NCBI GenBank assembly: GCA_027625915.1
Contig: JANTQA010000012.1
Span: 14,656,501-14,720,500, forward strand
From: Anaeramoeba flamelloides
Taxonomy: Eukaryota; Metamonada; Anaeramoebidae
Length of the DNA stretch: 64,000 bases
Reading direction: 5' to 3'
Position numbers and translations under genes: made by a program. Of this stretch, positions 46,027-58,000 are shown in pieces. The stretch's first letter is position 1. Each line of letters starts with the position of its first letter. The notes beneath the pieces are model-generated. The model was not told where the DNA came from. It was given only the letters and a program-made list of their open reading frames with translations, and made no database searches.

Positions 46027-49000
46027 TTAGTTTTCAAGTAAATTTTCTATAAAATCAGTTACAAAAACTGTATAATTAGAGCGGCAATCGGAGTTTAATA
46101 ATACATCTCTAAGATCTTGCCAGTTATTTGAAATATGATTTCTTAATAATTGAAGAGCTTCGGTAATTTCTTCATTAGAGATTTCAATTTTATTCAATTC
46201 ATTTATTTCATCAATATTTTTAGGAACTTTTGCCATTTTTTTAAAATAATTAATTATTTTGGTTCCACTTTGGTTTACGAAGGTATCTAGGCAGCTTAGA
46301 GTGCCCATCATTCCTTTACTCTGATTACCAACATTTTGAATAATCTTAGAAATTGATACCAAATTTCTTCTTAAAGTTATATCAATATCCTTTTTTTCCA
46401 TTATCCCATATGCCTCTGGGGTTGCAATTGCCGGCACAAAGAATCTTAAAAATAAAATATTATTTAATGATTTATAGGTACTTTCTGGAAACACTCTATG
46501 GGTAGCTTTTTTCATTGCTCTGCAAATAATTCTAAATGAAAAGGGGGTTTCTCTAATTGATAATATGATCTTTCCAATAAACTCATTTGTTAATAGCATT
46601 AACGCATTTTTGTTTTTCTCTGCTGCTTCTTCACCTACCCGGTGTGGGTCAACTTCTAAATGAGATTTAATTTTTGATACCATTGCAATTGTTGAACTTA
46701 GAGTTGATTTTAAAAATTCCTTTCCAATAAGATTTACAAAAACTGGAATAATCTTTGCAGATAATGAACTTGATCTAAATAATGTTTTTGCATGATCTAT
46801 GAAAATTTTTAATATTTAGTTTTTTAGTTACAATATTTGAAAATCATAAAATTTACAAAATGAAATTAATTTACAAAAATAAAAAATATTTTGAAAAATA
46901 AAGAATAAAAATTAAAATAAAGAATAAAAATAAAAGAAAATAAAGAATAAAAATCAAAGAAAATAAAAATAAAAAGAAAAAGAAAAGAAAAGAAAAAGAA
47001 AAGAAAAATAAAAATAAAAAAATAAAAAAAATATTTTACTTTTCCCATTCGTTGTTTCATTATAAATCATCCATCTTAATATCCTCATTACTCTGTTTTT
47101 AGAATAAAAAGCTATTACTAAAGATCTTGCTATTGCTTCACCTGATTCGAAATTTCCTTGATGAATTCTAGTATCAAAATTTTCGATTATTGCTGAAACT
47201 AAAGACAAATTCTTTGATACCAATAGGTTGTGTAATATTATATTATTTGGATCCTTCAAGGAAAGCTTTTTGGATATATAATGTAAATCATGAATATTTG
47301 TTCTTTTGCGAGTTAGTATTTGCGAAATCCATTTAATTGCTTCTTCTTTATTTTGTACTTTAACTAAAACTGCATTAAACAAACTATTTTCCCCGATTAA
47401 AAAGATTTTTTCTTGTTCTGGATTGGGTATTGAAAAGTTTTTTTTTTCATTATTATTTTGATCTTCGGTTATTGTGTCTTTAGTTTTATTTGATGATTGC
47501 TTCTCATTAATTGACGACGATTGTTTATGATTATTTTCATTTTTATTTGTTGTTCTGTCCTTACCGCCAATCCTGGAGATATAAGATTGATTTAATGAAG
47601 AAGATTTTTGATAAACCATTAATTTTTTTAATAGTATCGATCCCATTTTTTCTGTTTTCTTTTCGTTATAAAAAATTATTTTTTTATTTGTGAGCACCAT
47701 ATGGCATTTATACCAAATATTATTATCATTTTCACTATTTTCAGAGACATTTGTGACAGAAAAATCATTGATTGAAATTTCATTAAATCTTTTATTTTTA
47801 TTGATTTTGCTTTTGCTTTTGCTTTTGTTATTGCTTTTAAGATTTTTATTTTTTTCCGAGCCTAAAGACATTAATTGATATTTAATTTTTTCATTAATAT
47901 AATGTTGCCTTATTTTTTTTTCAGTTGATAATAAGACTTTGCCTTCAAATTTCTTCTTTTTTTTTTCAGGTTTGATTTTAGATTCTAAATCCTTTTCTTC
48001 TTTAATATTTGATTTCACAAGATTTTCTTCTACAGAATTTTGTGCATTTAAATTCAATTTTTCAAATTCTGAGACAGTTGAGTTTGTAATCATCTTGCCG
48101 AAAATTGATGATAATTCAATTGTTTCATAAATCCTCGCAGATCTACAGTGTTTCCAATAGCGCATTAAACTCTCCCAAATTTGTAAAATGTTTTTATTTT
48201 TGATATATTTTTTAAATTCCTCAAATGTTGTTCGATCATTTTCAAGAAGTACATTCGCTAAAAAATCAACAGGTAGCATACCTATAAAAGAATAAATTTA
48301 AAAAAAAAAAAATGATGGTGGGTAGAGGTTTAAAACAAATAGTAATTATATATATATATATATTATTATTATTATTATTTTTTTAAAATTAATTTTTATT
48401 CTTTAAATTTTTTTATCAATTATCAGGAATTAAAAATAAATATAAATAAACTAAATTCCAAAAATTTGGACACGGTTTAAAACTGTTGAAAGAATAACAA
48501 TATTGCACTTTAACATTCAATTTGGAAATAATTTTGATTTTACAAACTAGTTATTTCATTTTTTGTCTATATAATTTTTGTTTTGTTTTCATTTCCTTTT
48601 TACTAATTACATAATCTGTTTCGTTTGACCTGGAAATTTTTTTCGATGGTTGACAGAAAGGTTAAAGTTGAGTTTGACTAAATAGAAAAGTCAGACACAA
48701 TTAGTTGATGGTATCAAACCATTTGATCGATCAACAATTGTTGGTGGAGAAAGTTCAACAAATTTACCAATCCATTTTTTGTTCCGCTCGTTTCATTATT
48801 TTGGACTTACCAATTTTGATTTTTGAGTTTTATATTTTTTTTCTTTTATTTGGATAAAAGATGATTAATTCTAAAAACATTAATACTATGTGACTTAAAT
48901 GTGGTTTTATAGAATATTTGAAAAAAATACAATAAATTGGGTCTTTTTTTTTTTTGCCTATTTTTGATTTTGGGTATGTCCAAATTATTGGAATGGGGTT

Positions 49001-52000
49001 TATTTTGTATTCTAAAAAATTTCCAAAATAATTGTTTTTGTAAAAAGGGTGTGTCGAAACTAATTGTAAAAAATAATAATAATCTCCAAAAAAATGATAA
49101 TTTTTAAGGAAATAATTATTTTTGACAAAAATATCCTAATGGTATATTTAATATTAATTAAATAATAGTGTTTATATATATTTTTAAAGCCCCTAAAAAA
49201 AAAACTATTTCAAAAACAAGACAAAAAAGAAAAAAAGGATTTGTATAAAACAGTCCATTGTAATAAATATATAAGTAATTAGATTGTTTCTGGGTGAAAA
49301 TGTGAATGGTGAAATTAAATAATTGATCAAAAGAAATTTTTTGTTTATTGTTTTTTTTTAATTACTTTTTTTGTACATTAAAAGCCAATCTTTATGAATT
49401 AGGATATTGTTTTAAAGATTTGTTTACTCACTAAATTATAAAAAAAAATTTTGATTTTGGGAAAAATTCAGAATTATTTGTAATGTTCGTTGAAAAATAA
49501 ATTGAACAAATTTTTCCTTACTCTTTCTAGACAGATCAAAAAATATCTTGTAAAAAAGTATATAAAAATTTTGAAAAAATGAAAACAGTTCAGAGAGTAT
49601 GTAATAAGGAAGTTTTCTTCTTAAGGATTGTATTATACACAATATGAAAAAATGATTTTGTATTTTGTATATGGTTGTTAAAAAGTTGTCTCTTTGATTT
49701 GTAAGTCAAAGATATGTTGTAAAAATCGAAAATTTTCATTTTTGATTAATTTGTATTAAAATAATTTTTTTCTTGATTCCAAATTTTCTTCTAATTTCTA
49801 AAAATTAGTGACTTAGTCAAATCAAAATTACAATTGGAAAAATCTTGTTTTGAAAAGTAGTTTTTTGTGGATTTATTTAAATTTTTTGAAAAATAATAAT
49901 TTACAAAAAATTTGTCAAATTGAGTTGTCCCTGAATGAACAATCTGACAAAGTTAGTGCAAATTAAAACTTCTCACCATTGAATAAAAACAATCTTGGAG
50001 TTAACTTTAAAAATAAAAAAATAATGGGGTTTTTAAAAGATATCTTTTTGAAATGATGGTTAAATGATTTGAATTTCTCTTTGAGAAAATTTATTTAGTT
50101 AGATAAAAAGAAATTTTCTTTTGTGGAATTTTTAACAAGTTTAATTTGGTATAGAGGCAAAGACTGCAAAACTGTCAAGAAGCTTGAAGTTATCCTTAAA
50201 ACATATTTTCATATGATGTATAATTCTTAATTAAATTAGGAAGGGTTGTATTTTTTTATAGAATATATAGATAAATTAAAGTAAACTATATTTCAAAATC
50301 ATTGGCCCATTTACAAATCAAATCTGAAAATAAATATTTTTAGAAATTGAAGTTCTCTATTATAATAAAAAAATTACTATTTTAATATTCATTTCTATAC
50401 ACTCGAAACATATGTTTTTCATCTAAAAATAAAATAAATAAAAAAGTAAAAAAAAAATTGGTACATTTATGATGAAATTTAGTTTATATCCAAGTGAACA
50501 AATATTATAATAAATTTTGAAATTATTATTATTATTTTCTAAAAATCCTAATGAGGTATAAAAACAAAAGAATTTTCATTAAAAATGATATTTTTTTTGT
50601 TATTTAGTTTTTTGTCTTCAAATAGTTTTTTTTTTTTTTGTTATTTCGTTTTATGTCTTATATTTATTTTTTTGTCTTTGAAAAAAAATTGAAAAATTTC
50701 TTTTAATGTCTTTTGTATGAAATTAAATTACTTTTCAAATAAAAAAATTCAATAAGTTCTCAATTTTCCCTAGATTTGACTAAATTCATTTCTAGAATAA
50801 GGTTTAAAAAATGATCCGTATATTGTTATATGATTTGATTTACCTGTTTGAAATTCATAATTATGTTAAATTTATTTTAAGTACAAAAAGAACACAAATA
50901 ATGTAATCATTTCATTAAAGTATTATTGGTAAAAAAAACTCTTTTATGAAAGAAAATTTGGGTTTTTTTTTTTTAATTTTGATTTCGCATAAAAATTGAA
51001 GGATTGGATTTAAATTATTGATAGACAAATTAATAGTTTTATTATTCCGGCCAAATTAAAGGGGAAATGGTTGAATTGAGAGATATAATATTAAATTATT
51101 GATACTTAAATTAATAGAATTGGATATTTAAATAAAAATAAATAATTTGTTTTTAAGAATTTATCGGCCGGAGAAACCTTTGTCTGGAATTAATGAAATC
51201 AGAAAAGATTTTAAAAATACAATTTAATTTATTAAGATTACACATCATTAAAAGACAAAGAATCGGAAAATCACATCAACTCAACAAAAATCAAATAATT
51301 TTTAAGATTTATTTTTAAGATATCGAATTCTTAAAAATTCAAAATAAATATTAAAATATATTTTTAGAATGGTTTATTTTGGGTTTTATATTAATCATAA
51401 TAAACATATTTTCCTTTTAAACTTTTATTTTTCTTTTTATACTTTTATTTTTCTCTTTATTATTATTTTTTTTTTATACATTAGAAATTTGGGTTTGAAA
51501 AAAAAAGAATAAAGAACAAAGAGCGCAGAAAAAGAAACAAATAGGAAAGAATAAAAAATGAAAATAATAAAAAAATTTTCAAATACTTACGATCTCTTGG
51601 AATTGTCTTTACGATCTCTGCTAAAACGTTTCTGCAAAATAATGGATCAAAGTGACTTAAACTTTTTCTTTTTAAAGCACGCCTTAATAGATGGAAAAAA
51701 AAAAAATGAAAATTGTTTTTTGTTTTTTTTTAAAAAAGGAAATATAAATTATGAATTTACAAAAAGTTTTTTGAATTTATTTTTTTTTAAGCATAAAAGT
51801 ACATCTTATTAAAATGAAATTATTTCAATAATGATGTTCAATCAAAGTTTTCTTTTTTGTGGTGTTCGAAACTCTTTTTCAGTCAAAGGTGCCCAATTTT
51901 ATTGAAGAAATAGTGCATATTCCATGAGTTTAATTCATTATTCTTCTAAAAATAAATTTTCAATTTTTAAATCTGATCATTTTTTCTAATTTAGTAAAAA

Positions 52001-55000
52001 AATTTTTTTTTTTTTTTCTTTTTAAATTTTTTTTGTTTTTTGCTTTTTGCTATTTCTTTTCTTTTTGAAAAGTCAATTTGAAAAAAAAAAATGTGTGAAA
52101 CTCCAAATTAACATTTAGAAAATTGAGGCTTTGTAATTACTTTTAAAATTCATACATTTATAATTAAAAAAATCTTATTGTCAACAATTTGAATTTTCCA
52201 AAGAAATTGAGAAATTTTGTACCAGACATTTCCAATGAAAGGGAACCAAAAATTTTTTTAATATTTTTTTTTTTTGAAATTTATGGTTTGTTCAGGTATT
52301 TCTTTTATGAACCTCAACTCTAATTTGAAGTTTATTATTGCTCTTATTTTTAAGCAATCCTCTTTTGGCTGATTCTAAAAAAAAAGTGAATTTTTCATTT
52401 TTGGCTGGGATACTTTGAGTGAAATGGAGTTTATTTATTTGGATTTTGTTCAGTTTTGTTCAAATTATTGAAATTTTAAAAAATAAGATTTTTTCAAACT
52501 AATATTTGTGTTTTTATTTTTAAACGAAATTGTTTTCCAAAACTTTTTATCCCAGTAATAATTTGAGAAAAATTATTCCAAAAATTATAACTCTCTTTTT
52601 TTAATTTTTTCGAAATCTAAAGAAAGAGATCATAATAATAGTATTACAATATATAAAAAATGAATATTAAGAAAACCCAAAAGTAACTATTTTTTTAATT
52701 TTGAAATTTCAAGATTTATTCAATAATCATCGAAATAAAAAACACAAAGAATGATTCTTTTAGTTTACTTTTTATACAATTAATTGTATTATCAATATAT
52801 TTCCAACATGTGAACATAATTTGTAAAAATAATCTATTCATTAATTATTCAATTCTTTTTTCGAAAAATTGAATTTTTTTACAACAAATCTACATTTCGA
52901 GACAAATTTAAGAAAGATGTTTTTCATCTTTGAAGTCTGAATATTGATAATTCAATCTTTGTATTTTTCTAAAATGTAGATTTTTTGTTGAAATTGTTGA
53001 ATTTTGTACTAATACAAAGATCATTTTTTATTGATGAGATCAACTTTTTATACTAAACCACATTCCAAAAATTTGGACACACCCAAAATCTAAATAGGCA
53101 AAAAAAAACCTCAATTCATTATATTTTTCCAAACTTGATATTAAACCTCATTTAAGAACTACGTTTCAAATTGAAAATTCAAGGTATTCTGTATGCTTCA
53201 ATCAGTATTTAGGGGTTGGTAAATCTCAAAAATTTTTGTCCAGTTAGATCTAAGAAGTAAAAAAATGAAATATTTTTCCTAAAATTGTCAATCCTCATAT
53301 CACAAAATGAAAAAGAGGATTGGAAAAAATCAGCTTTTTGAGAAAATTTCCCTTTAGAACAAAATTTAAAACCCTGTCACCTTGTCTAGAATTTTCCAAT
53401 ATTTTTTTTTATAGATAAAGGAAGTAAATTAAGAGGGTTTTAAAAAGTGTTCTAAAAGATCAAAATGTAGCAAATTGACAATTTTTGATGACTAATCCTT
53501 TGTTATTTCCTACAAAGATTTTTTTTGTTAAGAATATACGGGATGGGTTTGGTATTTTATTGAATTAACGAAAATTCCCATTTCCCAAAAAGATCATTTT
53601 TTTTTTATTTCAACTGAGACAAAGTTTTTTTTAAAAAAAAATAACTGACTAATTTTTGCAAATTTAATTTCCATTAGATCTTTGCTTGCAAAATTCCTAA
53701 AAAGCTTTCCCATACAACCTCGGAACAATTTGTCTTGATAATAACAAATGGATTTTGAGAGAAATAAGAAAAAAAAAAAAAAAATATTACACGAAAATAA
53801 AAAAGATTTTTTTTATGTATGGAAGGATTTTTTCTGTTCAAAAACCAAATCGATTAAATACTATCTCACAATAGTGTTGTTGTTAACTTCAATTTTTGAA
53901 AAAACAAAAAGAATCAACACAAAACCAAAAAAATTAAGGGAAAACCACAACTCTTTTGTAAGGAATTAATCTGATTTATGGAGACAATAGAACAATCCAT
54001 GCAATCCAATGATCAAAAATCATAGACAATGTGATCTTTTAAAGTTAGAGTTGTTTATTGAAAACGTTTGAAATAATCATCATTTTTTCAGGTAGAAAAT
54101 TTCGGTTATTTTTCTTTTTCATTTTTACCTTTCTTAGCAAGGGTGTTTGAGTTTAGGTATCCCAAAATTTTTTCTGAATTTTTCATTAAAAAATTAAAAA
54201 CATAAAATGATTTATTGATCCTAATTGGAGAATATTTTGATGATCATTTTTTCACATTTTAAATGATATTGGGATATAATGGTGTTGAGATTATTTGATA
54301 AATCTGAAACGTAGTCCTTAAGTTCTTCAGTATTAATGTTTTTATAAGTAATCATTTTCATCCAAATAAAAGAAAAAAATATAAAACTCAAAAATAAAAA
54401 TCGATAAGTCCAAAATGATGGAAACGGGCGAGAATTAAAAATTGGATTGGTAAATTTGTTGAAATTTCACAAACAATTATTGATCGATCAAATGATAAGA
54501 TACCATCAACTAATTGTATGTGACTTTTCTATTTAACCAACTAAACTTTAACCCTTCGATCAGCCATTGAAAAAAATTTCCCGATCAAATGAAACAGATT
54601 ACGTAACTGGAAAAAAAGGAAATGAAAACAAAACAAAAAATACAAAAAATGAAATAAATAGTTTGTAAAATCAAAATTATTTCCAAATTGAATGTAAAGT
54701 GTAGTATTGTTATTCTTTCAACTGTTTAAACTGTGTCCAAATTTTTGTAATTTGCTTTATTTTATAAATCTTTATTTAGAGACAGTTAAACCATGGGATA
54801 CTAATATGGTTTATATTTAATAGCAATATACTTTAATTTTAAATGTTTTTGTAGTAGATGCTAGTCCCTTAATAACTTTTAAATTTTTATTTGAATTTAC
54901 ATAGAAATTTGTTTCATCATAATTAATTGGTATATGAAAAAAACAGGATCTTCACAAAATGATTATGAAATAATAATATTTTAATTTGTTTATTTCTTGA

Positions 55001-58000
55001 TCTTGTTAGATCTTTTTGATTCAACTTTTGAGATAAAATTAATTTTTTTTTCAAAAAATTTTTTCATGATCATTTATTGTTACAGCCACTTTAAAAAAGT
55101 TCGAGAATTTTTGAAAACTTTTTTCTAGTTTTCTTGAGATTTTAAAACAGCAAAAAAAATTTTGAGAGTTTTCTATTTTAAACAATCGGGTAAACAACCT
55201 TTAAATGGGTGGTAGAGTATGGGGTGGGAAGAGCAGTGCTTTTTAAAAAAGAAAACTTTTAAAAGGTTTTAATTTTAAAAAATTCTGGAGCTTTTTTAAA
55301 GTGGCTGTAACAGTATACAAACCTGAAAAAATTTTTTGAAAAAAAAATTAAGCATTTGCTATTTTTTTACTTTTTAATAACCTCACTTATAATAAACAAT
55401 ATTGGTTAATAAAAGATCTTTGATCAAAAATTATTTTTCTAGATATTTTACAATTAAAGTTGGAAAATCCAATTTTCCTGGTTCTATTAAGTTTATTTTC
55501 AGATTTAATAGTAAAAAAATTTGAATATTTTTTTTTTTCACAGTTAAGACGTTATAATTGTTATATTTTAAAAGCATTTTAAATTTAATAAATATCTTTC
55601 AAATGGATAACCAATTGTTTTGACTATTAAAGAATTATTTATTTCTTAACTTAAAAAAACTATTTTTTTTTTGATTTTCCAGAATTCAAAAGAATTGAGT
55701 AAAATATTTGATTTTTCTATATTCTTTTGAATTCTGGAAAACTGCCATTAGATTTTCTTGAGTTTTCTGTTTATCTATAAAATCTATAGATTTTCGTTAG
55801 GTTTTTTTGAGTTTTCTATTTATTTGTGAAGTGTTCTAGGTTTTTTTGTGGTTTTCTATTTTATTAAGAAAATCTATTGATTTTCGTTAGGTTTTTTTGA
55901 GTTATCTATTTATTTGGAAAATCAATAGATTTTCGTTAGGTTTCTTGAGTTTTCTATTTATTTGGAAAATCAATAGATTTTCGTTAGGTTTTTTTTCCTT
56001 TAGAAATAAACCGAAAATTTTAATAAATTTTCTGTTTATTTCTAAAGTAAAAAAAAACCTAGAACACTTCACAAATAAAATAGAAAACTTCAAGAAAACC
56101 GCCATTAGGTTTTTTTTAATTTAAGAAATAAAAAGAAAATATCAGAAATTTTCTGTTTATTTCTTAAATTAAAAAAAACCTAATGGCGGTTTTCTTGAAG
56201 TTTTCTATTTTATTTGTGAAGTGTTCTAGGTTTTTTTGAGGTTTTCTATTTTATTTGTGAAGTGTTCTAGGTTTTTTTTACTTTAGAAATAAACAGAAAA
56301 CCTCAAGAAAACCTAGGCACTCTACGGTACCCTACGGACACTTCCGTTAGGTTTTTCAGAATTCAAAAGAATTGAGAAAAATCTATGGGTTTTACTCAAT
56401 TCTTTTAAATTCTGGACCAACTATGACACAGCAAAAATTATCAACAGGAATTTTTTTTCTCTATTTCAGTTTTAATGAATGATTACAACATTTTCAAAAC
56501 TATTCGTTATTATCTATCAAAGTAAATATCTTCACATTGAATTAAACTAAAATTCATCCTTCCATTTTTTGAAATTTTTTACCCTAAAAAAACACCTTTT
56601 TTTCTTGACTAGAGACTTTTGAAAAAGGTGGCTAAACTAACAACAATAAGTAAAATAGCCTCATGAAATCGAAGTTCTGTAATTTTGATTATATGGTGAG
56701 TAAACTTTCTTATTCAAGATGAAAGGTTTTTTAATGAACATAGTAGTTTGGTCTAACTTTTTTTTTTTTCAATTTTATTTTTTCATGATAGTGTAGTCTA
56801 GTTTTCCGATTCATAAATGAAAAGAAATTTTTTTTTCAATTCCCCAAAAATTCTGTTTAATTACCATTCACAATCGAAATAAGACACAACGCATCACAAA
56901 TTGGTTCAAAATAAAGAAGTGCTTGTTTATTGTTTCAAAAGCTAAAATTATTATTTTTTTACTGATATTTGGTTAATAAAGGAGATAAAATTTCAGTTGG
57001 TTATCTTCTTTCGTTTTATTCAAGATTGGGTTCATTTAGGATTCTTATCTTACATGGTATAGTGTACAAAAAAGAGACCAGCACTCTAAATAGAGTTTAC
57101 AGGAATTACAATCGATTTCTTTGCAAATTTCTGGTTAAAAAAAAAGAAAAATGAAGCGAAAATTTTTTCGCATTTTTTCTGAAAATACCAGAAATTTGAA
57201 AAAGACAGTGACAGTGACGGCGACAGTGCGAGTAAAGCAAAAGACAAAGAAAGGCGTTTCAAATCATTGGTTTTCAAATAACCGTTTTCTCGTCAAGGTG
57301 TTTCAAGAGAAACAAGAATAAAATTGGGAAATACAAAAATAGAAAGAAAAAAGCAAGGATCTCATACTTTAACAATTCTTTTAAATCGGTTTTCCAAACC
57401 CACTCGTTGGTTCTAATTCCTATTGGCTGGTATCCAGCCATTAGGCCCATTTGCTCTGTGCGCTGTACGCAAGCCGATACGATTTTGGCGCGTTGCTTTA
57501 ATGACAGTGTCCTTAGGAAGCGATACGAGCGATCTTGGATTTCGTAACGGGTCAAGGGCTCCCTGATTTTGGAGAGCATACCCTTGTCGATGGTTTGCAT
57601 CAAGTCGCTTTCAGATCCGAATGAGCCCACCGACGATCGGCTCTCTTCGGTTTGGTTTGGGGTTGTGTTTAATAGCCAAATCACTTTCTTAAACGATTTC
57701 GATTCTTGCGAGCACCTTTTTAATCTTCCAATACCATCCTTAATTTGCTTGGTTCGGTATTTTGTATTTTTCGATTTGAGATTTTTCTTCGAGCCACCTC
57801 GTGTGAATTTTGGCGTCACAGAAAGGATCCCATTTTGGAGAACCGGTAATACAGGCTTGATTTTTTTGACACGTGGCTGTGGTGTCAGTGGGTGGTTTTG
57901 GATTTTATTTGCTAAAAAAATTTGTTTGTTACCATTCAAGCAAAAGTTTGGTTCATTTTTTTGTTTTTTATTTTTATTTTTTGATAAATAGAAAAAAGAG

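Noticed and set aside
46866-47060. Phe-rich minus-strand ORF
   Set aside because: It is the RasGAP intron read in an alternative frame.
53748-53969. Possible transposase in the TTAA-flanked element
   Set aside because: Only 73 residues, Lys-rich, no DDE/DDD signature seen.
55790-55995. CRISPR-like spaced repeats (GATTTTCGTTAGGTTT units)
   Set aside because: Eukaryotic context, irregular spacing, spacers are themselves repetitive; part of the fold-back cluster.
55897-56124. Two overlapping opposite-strand ORFs with internal repeats
   Set aside because: Generated by the fold-back palindromes; each frame is the mirror of the other.
57274-57367. Extension of the RasGAP exon 2 frame to a stop
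   Set aside because: Reads as Phe/Leu low complexity after a good donor GTATGAG; the phase match to the microexon favours splicing.
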